From NCBI GenBank assembly GCA_041690255.1, contig JAWLHU010000021.1, forward strand, positions 25,408-89,407: 64,000 nt of DNA, in the 5' to 3' direction. Every line of letters begins with the position of its first letter. The first letter of the stretch is position 1. Positions 54,402-62,940 of this stretch are shown here, in pieces. Made by a program: the position numbers and the translations under genes. Below the pieces are notes generated by a model, which was not told the origin of the DNA, did no database searches, and worked only from the letters and a program-made list of their open reading frames with translations. Origin of the DNA: JAWLHU01 sp041690255. Lineage in GTDB: Bacteria; Bacillota; Sulfobacillia; Symbiobacteriales; Symbiobacteriaceae.

Positions 54402-55763
54402 TCAGCTCAGTAGGTGGGTGAGAACTGTGACATCACCCACATGCTCGAGGTCCTGAACCAGGCTCCAGACCTCTGCGGCCCGCTGGCTGGAAAGTGCCTG
54501 GGTGGCTAACGTCATATACTTCTCCCGGAACTCCTCCTCCGACATTGGGTTCTCGGGCCAGCCGCGAGCCACGGCCACCGTCGCCTTCAGAACCTGACCG
54601 TCCCGGAGGTGGACGGCCACCGTGCTCGGGCGCCGATCCTCGTGCGCCAGGTGGAGTTGGGTGTGGGCCGGCTCCTCCCCCACGGTCACTTTGCGTGCCA
54701 GGCTGAGCACCCGGTTATCGCTGAGGGTGGCGGGATCAAACTCGGCGAGCATTACCTGACCTCGCAGCAGGGCGACGGCCACCACGAAGGGGAGGCTGAA
54801 CTTGGCCTGCTGGGGCGACACCGGTGTACGCTCGCTCAGCTCGCAGGCCATCACGTGGGTCCCGACCCGAATTGACTCGATCTGGTCGATCGGGATGTCG
54901 TGGGAAGCGCGCAGCTTCAGGGCAGCATCCACTGTGGTGTGGGAGAGGCTGCAGGAGGCGTACTTCTTGAAATAGACGTCCATGATGTTCCACTCGGAGC
55001 CTAGCTTCCGGGTAATGCGCTCGCTGTCGTAGGTACCCACCACACACTGCAGGAATCCACGGCGCCCCTCCAGGTAGTTTGGTGTTCCGCTGGTCCCCTT
55101 CGCGGCCAGCAGGGCAGCAAAGAGGCCGGCCGCGGCGGGCCAGCCGCCATACCAATCCTTCAGGGCTGCGCCCTTGCTGAAGGTCTCCATGGGCACGATT
55201 GGCCCGAGGGCGCAGTTGGCAAGGGCGGCGGTCATGCCGGCGGTGTCAAACCCGAGCAGGTGGCCACAGGCCACGGCGGCGCCGAAGGGGGCCACGAGGG
55301 CCGCTGAGTGAAAGCCCCGCTCGTACAGGACCGCGGGGGTGATCGCATCGCCAATCCGCAGGACCGGCTCATACCCCAGGGCGACCGCAGTCAGCAGGGC
55401 ACGCCCGCCAAGCCGGTTCCGCTCGGCCAGGGCCATGGCGGCCGGAATGGTGGCTACACCGGGGTGTGCGTGGGCCAGAATGTGCCCATCGTCCAGCTCC
55501 AGGCTGTGGGCCAGCGTCCCGTTCGCGGCGGTGGCCCAGAAGAGGGAGGCCTTCTTCCCGCAGGCGATTAGCGTACACTGGGGCTCTCCGCCCATCTCAC
55601 GAACCAGGTCGAGCACAGCCGGAGCGAGGGAGCCCCGAGCACCGGCGAGGTTCGTACCAATGTAGTCCAGGAGGCACTTTTTCGCCTGCTGTCGCACCGT
55701 GTCCGGCAGGTCATCGAAGGTGACGCCGGCAAAGAACTCACCGAGTGTACGTGTGATGGACAA
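54402..55763 (-). CDS. MmgE/PrpD family protein
   Basis: 453 residues over the full length of the family, with the helical N-domain (AKKCLLDYIGTNLAGARG), the active-site region LAHSLELDDGHILAHAHPG (compare conserved D-D-xxxxHPG), and the C-terminal alpha/beta lid. Known members are 2-methylcitrate dehydratase, cis-aconitate decarboxylase and iminodisuccinate epimerase, so the fold handles tricarboxylates or amino-dicarboxylates by proton abstraction. No methylcitrate synthase or isocitrate lyase gene is nearby, arguing against the propionate pathway. Start at TTG 55763 after GCAGGTGACGCACC. Specific substrate unknown. Confidence 0.88.
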   Translation of the reverse strand: MSITRTLGEFFAGVTFDDLPDTVRQQAKKCLLDYIGTNLAGARGSLAPAVLDLVREMGGEPQCTLIACGKKASLFWATAANGTLAHSLELDDGHILAHAHPGVATIPAAMALAERNRLGGRALLTAVALGYEPVLRIGDAITPAVLYERGFHSAALVAPFGAAVACGHLLGFDTAGMTAALANCALGPIVPMETFSKGAALKDWYGGWPAAAGLFAALLAAKGTSGTPNYLEGRRGFLQCVVGTYDSERITRKLGSEWNIMDVYFKKYASCSLSHTTVDAALKLRASHDIPIDQIESIRVGTHVMACELSERTPVSPQQAKFSLPFVVAVALLRGQVMLAEFDPATLSDNRVLSLARKVTVGEEPAHTQLHLAHEDRRPSTVAVHLRDGQVLKATVAVARGWPENPMSEEEFREKYMTLATQALSSQRAAEVWSLVQDLEHVGDVTVLTHLLS

Positions 55764-55778
55764 GGTGCGTCACCTGCC

Positions 55779-56081
55779 TCACATCATTCTCTCAAGCGCT
55801 TCCCGCCCGGTCATCCCCTCGGTAATGCCGAGCGCCCGGGCCTTCCTGGTCACCCGGCTCAGCTTGGCGGCCAACAGGTCCTCGTACGTGCGGACTCCAA
55901 TGGCGCGGCCGGCAACCACCTCGCGCTCCGGGTGAAGCTCGTCGAGGACATCTACATCCAACAGGCCACAGACGAGATAGCCCCGAGCGGCCTGTATGGT
56001 GACCAGCCGGGTCTGGGGCAGCTCAACTACCACGGCGACGGCGACTCCATTTGCGACTGGGACCGGAGTCATCGTGACCAT
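55779..56081 (-). CDS. DUF1805 (YunC-like) protein
   Basis: 100 residues matching the DUF1805 pattern: a short beta-rich protein with RLVTIQAARGYLVCGLLDVDVLD and VAGRAIGVRTYEDLLAAKLS, which recalls YunC of Bacillus. Function is unknown; members are often near transport and hydrolase genes. I start at ATG 56081 (8 nt after GGGAGG); the in-frame GTG 56090 lies inside that site. It stands 15 nt upstream of the PrpD-like gene in transcription order. Confidence 0.8.
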   Translation of the reverse strand: MVTMTPVPVANGVAVAVVVELPQTRLVTIQAARGYLVCGLLDVDVLDELHPEREVVAGRAIGVRTYEDLLAAKLSRVTRKARALGITEGMTGREALERMM

Positions 56082-56122
56082 CAATGGCACCTCCCGTATC
56101 CAGAAGATGGGGACCGGATGGC

Positions 56123-56149
56123 AGGAGGGGACACGTGCGGTCCCCTCCT
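56123..56149 (-). terminator. Hairpin between the PLP-enzyme and DUF1805 genes
   Basis: AGGAGGGGAC and GTCCCCTCCT form a 10-bp stem with a 7-nt loop in the 87-bp gap. There is no U-run, so it may be an attenuator or mRNA processing/stability element rather than a full terminator. Confidence 0.4.
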
Positions 56150-56168
56150 TCGCCGCTCGCGCGACGCC

Positions 56169-57635
56169 TCAGTCGATCAGCCCTGCATACCGGCCGACAA
56201 TGTTCAGGATCTTCACCATGCCGCGCACCGCCGGGCGGACCCGCTCTTCGATCAGGTTGCCGTCCGGGTCTGAGGTGCCCAGGCCTGGTGAGACGAAGAT
56301 GTTCCCGTCGTAGGCGATGGTCGGAATGATCCCCATCTGCTTCATGCCGTTCTGGACCACATGGCACCCGGCGTACATGTCCTCGATGGAGAAGATCGGA
56401 TAGCCCATCTCGCCGTTCGTCCAGGTGGCTTCGTAGTTCAGCTCCACCGACAGCGAGTTGGTGGCCTTGCTGATCACCCAGCCTTCCTTCAGCCGTGGAT
56501 CGAGCGCCTTGAACTCCTCCAACACGATCGTATACAGATCGTCGAGAGGCTTGAGTATGCTCTGCGGGTTGTCCCGCAGCCCCTTCAGCACGGCGATCAC
56601 ACCAAGCAGCGCTTCCTTGCCCGGATCGTTGGTCACATAGGCGGCCTTGCCATGGGAACTGGAGGAGCCGGAGCGCTCGCCATGAATCCCGAGGGCCCGG
56701 CGGATATGGACCATGACCTCTTCCTTGCCGATGATCAGGCCACTGGTCGGCCCCCCGGCCGCCTTGTCCATGCTGTACATGATCACGTCGGCGCCGATCT
56801 TGCGCGGGTCGGTGCCGACGAACGGCACTCCCCAGGCGTTGTCGACAATGTAGGGCACGTTGTACTCGGCGGCGATCTTACCGATCAGCTTCTGCAGGAG
56901 CGGAGCGCCGTCGGCGTCCTTCTCCCTGTAGCCGTACCCCGGCGAGTCGTAGCCCAGGGAGGTGAAGCCGGTCAGGCTGTCCTGGTGGCGGGCCGCCACC
57001 TCGGCAATCTCCGCCGCAGAGGCCTCGGCATCCACCTTGGTCAGCAGGGGACAAGTGAAGTACTTGATTCCGTGGACCTCATAACGAGCGCCCTTCAGCG
57101 GCACGATCACCGTGTCGAGGTTGGGCTGCCGCTTCCCGTAGAAGCCAAGCTCGCCGGCTGTGACGCCGCGATCCGAGTACAGATCCTTGTACTTGGGAGG
57201 GAACGGACGGCCGTACCCGGCCTGGTGGTGCATGTGCCGCTCGTAAGGGGCGATGTAGCGCGCCCTGTAGCTGTCACCGCGTCCCAGATTCGGCGGGGTG
57301 CAGAGCACATCAAAGGAGACCCACAGGGCGGCCTCGCAGGTGTTGATCACCGCCGCATCCCATCCGTCGCCATAGACGTCCTTCACCACCGCACGGGCCT
57401 CGTCGTTCAGGATCGAGTTGGGGATGACCTGGCGGGCGCCCTCTTCCATGGCCCGGTTCACCGTCTCGGTAAGAATACCATGGCAGCCCGAGACCGCACC
57501 GGTCAGACCGAGCTTGCCCGCCAGTTCCGCCGTCATGCCCACCTCGGGCGCTGCCTTGCGAATCTCTGCGTAGATCTCACTCTGCTTGTTGGCCAAGTGC
57601 TGGTACATCTGGAACTTGTGCTTAAACGCTGCCAC
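56169..57635 (-). CDS. PLP-dependent enzyme of the SelA/SepSecS-like group, function unknown
   Basis: 488 residues of aspartate-aminotransferase fold (type I). The Asp that contacts the pyridine nitrogen is in YIVDNAWGVPFVG and the Schiff-base lysine is probably the one in MYSMDKAAGGPTSGLIIG; GSSSSHGKAAY could bind phosphate. The sequence resembles selenocysteine synthase-type (SelA/SepSecS) and related C-S/C-N lyases more than aminotransferases. No selC tRNA or selB is visible, so a role in small-molecule beta-elimination or replacement is more likely. GTG start at 57635, 8 nt after AAGGAGG. It is flanked by RidA-type and transport genes, consistent with producing enamine/imine products. Confidence 0.78.
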   Translation of the reverse strand: MAAFKHKFQMYQHLANKQSEIYAEIRKAAPEVGMTAELAGKLGLTGAVSGCHGILTETVNRAMEEGARQVIPNSILNDEARAVVKDVYGDGWDAAVINTCEAALWVSFDVLCTPPNLGRGDSYRARYIAPYERHMHHQAGYGRPFPPKYKDLYSDRGVTAGELGFYGKRQPNLDTVIVPLKGARYEVHGIKYFTCPLLTKVDAEASAAEIAEVAARHQDSLTGFTSLGYDSPGYGYREKDADGAPLLQKLIGKIAAEYNVPYIVDNAWGVPFVGTDPRKIGADVIMYSMDKAAGGPTSGLIIGKEEVMVHIRRALGIHGERSGSSSSHGKAAYVTNDPGKEALLGVIAVLKGLRDNPQSILKPLDDLYTIVLEEFKALDPRLKEGWVISKATNSLSVELNYEATWTNGEMGYPIFSIEDMYAGCHVVQNGMKQMGIIPTIAYDGNIFVSPGLGTSDPDGNLIEERVRPAVRGMVKILNIVGRYAGLID

Positions 57636-57655
57636 TACGGTCGCCTCCTTGCCTA

Positions 57656-58105
57656 TTAGGGCTCGATGGCCTGATGGACTGGAACGAACTCAACCCGCGC
57701 CTCCGGTTCCAGGCCAAGGTCTTCACCACAGGACGGAGCCGGATTCGTCAGTACGATGTTCATGTGGTTCGGCATGTGCGTGTAGTCGTAACCGGCGAGC
57801 CGCCCTACGGGGCGACCGTCGATCCGCATCTCGTCTCCGGTTCTGAGCATTCCTGACTGGAGGAACTCCATGAATCCCAGGGCTGCGATCGCATTCACCG
57901 TGCTCCCGGGCCCTGCGTTCTCCGCTGTCAGGAGCAGTTCATGCACCTCGCCGCCGCGCACCGGGTGACAGGCATACGGGATCAACTCCAGGCCCCGGCC
58001 CGCAATATACCCGCGCAGGACTACCACCAGCCGGCCGCCGATCGCTTCGGAGCTCGCACGGCGCCGGACAGTTGCCTGATGAAAGCGCAGCCCACCCGAT
58101 TTCAC
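57656..58105 (-). CDS. Uncharacterised conserved protein, paralogue A
   Basis: 149 residues, soluble, with no membrane helix or signal. It shares a block pattern with the protein at 62466-62906: VVLRGYIAGRGLELI, EVHELLLT, GDEMRIDGRPVGRLAGYD and the near-identical THMPNHMN. The sharply conserved HMPNHMN histidines look like a metal or substrate site. The start is GTG 58105 after GAGAGGTG; a longer upstream reading overlaps the MFS gene and lacks a start signal. It lies 20 nt upstream of the PLP gene, so is probably in one transcript with it. I do not recognise a characterised family. Confidence 0.75.
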   Translation of the reverse strand: MKSGGLRFHQATVRRRASSEAIGGRLVVVLRGYIAGRGLELIPYACHPVRGGEVHELLLTAENAGPGSTVNAIAALGFMEFLQSGMLRTGDEMRIDGRPVGRLAGYDYTHMPNHMNIVLTNPAPSCGEDLGLEPEARVEFVPVHQAIEP

Positions 58106-58118
58106 GTCTTCACCTCTC

Positions 58119-59351
58119 TCACTGGTTTTCGAGCCGAACATAGCGCAAGGCCAGCCACAGCCCCACCAGCACCCCGGCCAGGATCTGCCATGCAAGGGCG
58201 TAGGATCCGGTCAGGTCGACCACCAGACCGAACAGGGGCGGACCGAGGGCGGAACCGAGGGAACCCAGGGTAATGCTCAACCCGGTCGCCATCCCAGCCA
58301 GGTGGGGCGGGGCAGATTCGGAGGCAAGGTTCATCCAGAGCCCGTTGTAGCCACCCGTCGTGGCCCCGACCAGCACAAGCAGCGGGAAGACTGCGCATCC
58401 CACTCCCCTGCCGCCCGCCAAGGACAGGAGAAACAGGCCCAAGGCCCCAAAGCCCGCGAGGGCTCTCAGGGCGGGCTGCCGGCGTCCGCCAAAGATCCGG
58501 TCGCTGGCCCAGCCCCAACCAAGCTTGCCGCCTGACCCGCTGATCTCCGACAGGCTGAGCATCGCCCCCGCTGCAACAAGCGGGTAGCCAAGTTCGTCGC
58601 CCAGGTAGAGAATCAGGTAGGTATAGACTGAGAACTGGACCAGGCCCAGGATCAGGGCGGTCAGGCTGACGGCCCGGAGCCGGGTGTTTCCCATCACCTG
58701 ACGAAGGCTGGCGGCGCCCCCCTCTGAGGCCGCACTCTGCTGCTGGGTTCCCCGCCCCTTCGGTGTTCGATAGGCAATGGCGCACACGGCACCCAACAAC
58801 ACAAGTCCGACAGCGGTCAGCGCCATGGCGCTGCGCCAGCTCATGGCCAACGCGAGGGCGGGCAGCACCAGGGCGGCGATCGCCGCACCGTTGGTAATGC
58901 CGGTCTGCTTGATTCCCACGGCAAGGCCGCGCCGCTCCCGCGAGAACCACTCCAGGAGCCCCTTGTTCGTGACACTGTGCATGGCCGTATAAGCGATCCC
59001 GGCCAGGGTCATCCCCAGCAGAACGAGCGTCCATGTGGGCGAGAGAGCCATGATCAGCAAGCAGACCCCCACGCCCGCGGTGGAGAGTAGGAGCATCCTC
59101 CGAACGCCCAGGCGGTCCACCTGGGCGCCGGCGGGTATTGCGCCCACCATCTGCCCCACGAACAGGCTGGAGGAGAGCATGCCGATCTGGGCCTTGGCAA
59201 GCTGGAACTCGGACTGAAGGAAGGGAGCCAGGACGACAACACCCCGGGCTGCGAACGCAATGGCCAACTGCGCCACCACGAGGACCGCCAACATTCCCCA
59301 GGCCCCGGCAGCCGGTAACCGGCCGCTCTGCACTTCAGTGGGCTTTGTCAC
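58119..59351 (-). CDS. Major facilitator superfamily transporter
   Basis: 410 residues, 12 predicted membrane helices, with the MFS loop motif GAQVDRLGVRRMLL between helices 2 and 3 and a second half beginning around residue 215. The pattern fits the anion:cation/oxalate-formate-type organic-anion carriers. The GTG at 59351 follows GGAAGG. It lies next to TctABC, so two different carriers for the island's substrate, or for substrate and product, are likely. Confidence 0.88.
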   Translation of the reverse strand: MTKPTEVQSGRLPAAGAWGMLAVLVVAQLAIAFAARGVVVLAPFLQSEFQLAKAQIGMLSSSLFVGQMVGAIPAGAQVDRLGVRRMLLLSTAGVGVCLLIMALSPTWTLVLLGMTLAGIAYTAMHSVTNKGLLEWFSRERRGLAVGIKQTGITNGAAIAALVLPALALAMSWRSAMALTAVGLVLLGAVCAIAYRTPKGRGTQQQSAASEGGAASLRQVMGNTRLRAVSLTALILGLVQFSVYTYLILYLGDELGYPLVAAGAMLSLSEISGSGGKLGWGWASDRIFGGRRQPALRALAGFGALGLFLLSLAGGRGVGCAVFPLLVLVGATTGGYNGLWMNLASESAPPHLAGMATGLSITLGSLGSALGPPLFGLVVDLTGSYALAWQILAGVLVGLWLALRYVRLENQ

Positions 59352-59376
59352 ACGGCCAGACTTCCTTCCCGAGGGC

Positions 59377-60855
59377 TCAGCATTCGAGCGGCTTCTTGCG
59401 CTGACGGTAGACGAGCGCAGCGGCGATCCCCACGCCGGCCAGGAGCAGGCCCAGGGAGATGGGCCGTGTAAAGAAGGTCGTCCAGTCGCCCGCCGAGAGG
59501 ATCAGCGACTGGCGGAAGGAGTACTCGATCATCGGTCCCAGGATCAGCGCCAGGACCAGAGGTGCTACTGGGAAGCCGTACTTCTCCATCAAGTAGCCGA
59601 TGATACCGAATACCACAGCCAGGTAGATATCGTTGACGTCGCCGGACTCTGCGAAGCCGCCGACCAGGCCGAAGACAGCGATCACGGGTACCAACACCTT
59701 CGGCGGCACGTTCGCAATCAGGCTCACCGGTTTGATCACCAGCAGGCCCATGACCAGCATTACCAGGTTCGAGAGAATCAGCGCCGCAAAGATCGGGTAG
59801 ATGACATCCCGGTGGTCGCGGAAGAGAAGTGGCCCCGGCTGCAGTCCCTGCACCATCAGGGCCGCAAGGAGCACCGCGGTGACGGAGTCACCCGGGATAC
59901 CCAGTGTCAGCATGGGGATCATGGCGCCACCGGTCAGGGCGTTGTTAGCAGACTCGGGGGAGGCCACCCCTTCCAAACAGCCCGTTCCATACTTCTCGGG
60001 GTTTTTCGAGGCCCGCTTGGACTCGGCGTAGGAGACATAGGCGGCGATCGTCCCGCCCGCTCCGGGGAGGATCCCGATCAACGTACCGATGATCCCGCCT
60101 CGGAAGGTCTCCTTCAAGGTGCACCGCAGTTCCGTCCAGGTCGGCAGGACGCGGCCGATGTTCAGGTCGGTCTTCTTGGCAACCTCCTTCTGTTCAATCA
60201 GGCGGAACGCCTCGGCGACAGCGAAGACGCCAATGACGGCCGGGAGGAAGCGGATCCCTGCTGTGAGGCCGTCGACTCCCATGGTGAAGCGGGGAAAGGG
60301 AAAGACCGGGTCGAGACCGATCGTGCTGATGAGCAAGCCGAAGAGCGCTGCCAGGATCCCCTTCACCAGATTCTGACCAGAGACCGCCAGGACGGCGGTA
60401 AGGCCGAAGACACCCACGGCGAAGTACTCCGGCGCTGAGAAGGCCAGCGCAGCTCTCGCCAGTGGGGGGGACAGGAAGATCATGATCGCGGCGGACATCA
60501 GGCCGCCGATAGTCCCGGCAATGCACGAGATGCCAATGGCAAGGCCCGCCTTTCCCTGCTTGGCCAGTTCGTACCCATCCAAGACCGTCACCGCAGAGGC
60601 TGGGGCGCCGGGCGTTCTGATCGTGATGGCAGTGATCGAACTGCCGTACATACCGCCGTTGAAGATCGAGATCAGAAGCACAAGCGCCGGCACGGGATCC
60701 ATGTTGAAGGTAAAAGGCACCAGCAGCGCGATGGCGAGGGTAGCGGTCAGGCCAGGCACCGCACCAAAGACGATACCCAGCGCCATGCCGCACGTAATGA
60801 GTAGCAGGTTCATGGGCTGGAAGATGACCGCGATGGCGTTCAGCACTTCGGGCAT
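59377..60855 (-). CDS. tctA: Tripartite tricarboxylate transporter large membrane subunit TctA
   Basis: 492 residues, about 11-12 membrane helices. The family signatures GIVFGAVPGLTATLAIALLVP and GILPGAGGTIAAYVSYAESK are both present and related by internal duplication. With TctB and the TctC binding protein it forms a sodium- or proton-driven uptake system for citrate-like, dicarboxylate or aromatic acids. RBS GGGGGTG before the ATG. The gene order here is tctC-tctB-tctA in transcription. Confidence 0.95.
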   Translation of the reverse strand: MPEVLNAIAVIFQPMNLLLITCGMALGIVFGAVPGLTATLAIALLVPFTFNMDPVPALVLLISIFNGGMYGSSITAITIRTPGAPASAVTVLDGYELAKQGKAGLAIGISCIAGTIGGLMSAAIMIFLSPPLARAALAFSAPEYFAVGVFGLTAVLAVSGQNLVKGILAALFGLLISTIGLDPVFPFPRFTMGVDGLTAGIRFLPAVIGVFAVAEAFRLIEQKEVAKKTDLNIGRVLPTWTELRCTLKETFRGGIIGTLIGILPGAGGTIAAYVSYAESKRASKNPEKYGTGCLEGVASPESANNALTGGAMIPMLTLGIPGDSVTAVLLAALMVQGLQPGPLLFRDHRDVIYPIFAALILSNLVMLVMGLLVIKPVSLIANVPPKVLVPVIAVFGLVGGFAESGDVNDIYLAVVFGIIGYLMEKYGFPVAPLVLALILGPMIEYSFRQSLILSAGDWTTFFTRPISLGLLLAGVGIAAALVYRQRKKPLEC

Positions 60856-60876
60856 TCTGTTTTCACCCCCAGCGCC

Positions 60877-61368
60877 CTAAAACAGGAACCCCTTGGGAAG
60901 CGACGCCTCCAGCAGGTAGCCGAAGACAAACCAGGCGATGGCCGTCAGAGTCAATGCGGTGCCGATCGACGGCCAGATCCTGCCCCGTGCCATGATCAAG
61001 ACGAGGAAGAAGGACATGAGCAGGGTGACCACCGAGAAGCCCAGCAGCGTGATCAGCACAGGGTAGAGCAGCGTCACGCTCATCGCGAGGCAGAGACGGA
61101 TTGCACCGTTCTCCAGGTTGACCAGGCGCGCAGGCGTTGGTTGCGTTGCGGCCTCCTCAGCGGCGGGAGCCGCCTTCTCCCCCTTCGGCTTGCGTGCCGA
61201 TCGGATCAGCAAGAGACAACAGATGAACATCCCGACGCTGACCGTGCGCGGGAAGATCGCAGGGCCCGCATGGTCGCTGGGCAAGATGGGAAACGAGAGC
61301 GTCCCGATTCCCACTGCCACGCTCATCGCGATGCCGATCAGGCCGGCGATGGTGTCAGACCAGTTCAT
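60877..61368 (-). CDS. tctB: Tripartite tricarboxylate transporter small membrane subunit TctB
   Basis: 163 residues with four membrane helices, including IAGLIGIAMSVAVGIGTLSF near the start and VLITLLGFSVVTLLMSFFL in the second half, and a basic/Pro-Ala loop between. Start at ATG 61368, after GGAGGG; the upstream in-frame reading lacks a ribosome binding site. Located between tctC and tctA as usual. Confidence 0.92.
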   Translation of the reverse strand: MNWSDTIAGLIGIAMSVAVGIGTLSFPILPSDHAGPAIFPRTVSVGMFICCLLLIRSARKPKGEKAAPAAEEAATQPTPARLVNLENGAIRLCLAMSVTLLYPVLITLLGFSVVTLLMSFFLVLIMARGRIWPSIGTALTLTAIAWFVFGYLLEASLPKGFLF

Positions 61369-61443
61369 GGCATTCCCTCCGATGTGCGGGGGTAGGGGGC
61401 GCCTCCTACGTAACGACTGACGCCCCACTGCTGCGTCGGTCTG

Positions 61444-62421
61444 TTACTGCTTGGCCGGGTTCAGCTTCAAGACCACCTTCTCCACGTCGGGATAGGCCTC
61501 TTCCACGAACTTGGTGAAGTCCGCGGGTCCCCGATAGAAGAGGTCGAGCTTCTGCTTGGCGGCACCCTCTTTGAACTCGGAATTATCAAAGGCCTTCTTG
61601 AAAGCGTCGTGCAGCTTGTCCCTGATCTCCTGGGGAGTTCCCTTTGGCACAGCCACTCCCCGCCAGCTCTCGTAGGTGACGTCGTAGCCCTGTTCCTTCA
61701 GCGTCGGCACATCCGGATGGCCCGGGTAGCGATCCGCGCTGAAGACAGCCAGCAGACGAAGGGTGCCTTCCTGGACATGCTGGGCCGGAAGCGTCAGGGT
61801 GTTGATAGATGCGTCCAGATGCTTGCCCAGGGTCGCCGTCAGGATCTCTGCGCTCCCCTGGTAGGGCACATAGTTCATGGAGATGCCAGAGGCCTCTTCA
61901 AGCAAGGTACCCGCCTGATGGAAGAGGCCGCCCAGGGCCGTGGTGCCAACCTTGAGCTTTCCAGGGTTCGCCTTGGCACCCGCCACGAACTCCTGCATTG
62001 TCTTGTAGGGCGAGTCTTTGTGGACATATAGGCCCATGGGCTGGATGGTGAACTGCATGATCAGGTCAAAGTCGGTCCACTTGGTGGGAGCCGTCTTCAG
62101 CGCTTGGTTGGTGAGGATGTCAAAGGTGAGAAAGGCCATCGTGTAGCCATCCTTCGGTGCTTTCGCGGCCTCAGCCCAGGCGATGGAGCCGTTGCTGCCT
62201 ACCTTGTTCACGGGTGTGATGGGCTGCCCAAGTTCCTTCTCGGCATAGGAGGAGATGTAACGTATCGCCAGATCGCTGGCTGACCCTGCTGTCCACGGGA
62301 TGATCATGGTAATCGCTTTGCTCGGGAAATCGGTGCCCTTGCTGCACGCTGCTAAAACGAATATCGCCAGCATGGTAATCAAACTTGCCAGCATCCGGAG
62401 GCCACGACCGCGACGCGACAT
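61444..62421 (-). CDS. tctC: TctC/Bug-family solute-binding lipoprotein
   Basis: 325 residues with a lipoprotein signal (lipobox LAAC at about residues 23-26) and the Bug fold: KAITMIIPWTAGSASDLAIRY at the N-lobe, the GTTALGGLFHQAGTLL ligand loop, and VNLPVG-type hinge segments replaced by VAVPKGTPQEIRDKL. It captures a carboxylate on the cell surface for TctAB. GAGGAG precedes the ATG. The ligand cannot be read from the sequence. Confidence 0.93.
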   Translation of the reverse strand: MSRRGRGLRMLASLITMLAIFVLAACSKGTDFPSKAITMIIPWTAGSASDLAIRYISSYAEKELGQPITPVNKVGSNGSIAWAEAAKAPKDGYTMAFLTFDILTNQALKTAPTKWTDFDLIMQFTIQPMGLYVHKDSPYKTMQEFVAGAKANPGKLKVGTTALGGLFHQAGTLLEEASGISMNYVPYQGSAEILTATLGKHLDASINTLTLPAQHVQEGTLRLLAVFSADRYPGHPDVPTLKEQGYDVTYESWRGVAVPKGTPQEIRDKLHDAFKKAFDNSEFKEGAAKQKLDLFYRGPADFTKFVEEAYPDVEKVVLKLNPAKQ

Positions 62422-62465
62422 GCACTTTCACTCCTCTGTGTGCACAACTGTGGTGGACGACCAGG

Positions 62466-62906
62466 TCACATAGGAGGCATCGAAAACGAGACAGCTTCGC
62501 CGAGTTCCAGTTCCATCTGCTCACCAGAGGCCAGTTCCGGAGCGTAGATCACCAGGTTCATGTGGTTCGGCATATGGGTCAAGTCATAGCCCACCAGGTA
62601 TCCGATCAACCGGCCTCCAACCCGCACCTCGTCTCCGGTCAATAGCACCCCGCCGCTCTGCACGACCACAAAGCCGATGTAAGAGATGCGGTTGACTTCC
62701 TTTCCGGGGGCAGCACTTCGCTCATCCGTGAGGATCAACTCGTGAACCTCATTCCTGAGCACGGCCCGAGAACGCAGGTGAATCAACTCTAGACCCCGAT
62801 TTTCCATCGCTCCTCTCAACACCGCCACTAGCTCGCCATTCACGGGACTTTTCTTGGCGTACAGGTTCTCTTTGATCAGGCCTGCAAGGTAAGGATCTGT
62901 GGGCAT
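62466..62906 (-). CDS. Uncharacterised conserved protein, paralogue B
   Basis: 146 residues, paralogous to the product of 57656-58105 (VAVLRGAMENRGLELI, EVHELILTDE, GDEVRVGGRLIGYLVGYD, THMPNHMN). It starts at ATG 62906, after GGAGGTGAGGT, directly behind the FCD regulator and in front of tctC. Two copies in one regulon, beside the PLP gene and beside the transporter, suggest a specific part in the island's chemistry, perhaps as a metal-dependent enzyme or ligand-binding subunit. Function unknown. Confidence 0.78.
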   Translation of the reverse strand: MPTDPYLAGLIKENLYAKKSPVNGELVAVLRGAMENRGLELIHLRSRAVLRNEVHELILTDERSAAPGKEVNRISYIGFVVVQSGGVLLTGDEVRVGGRLIGYLVGYDLTHMPNHMNLVIYAPELASGEQMELELGEAVSFSMPPM

Positions 62907-62940
62907 TACCTCACCTCCATCTTCAGCCGGTCTCTGTCGG

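Noticed and set aside
54402..55763. 2-methylcitrate dehydratase (prpD) assignment
   Set aside because: The family includes several activities, and no prpB/prpC or acnD partner is nearby.
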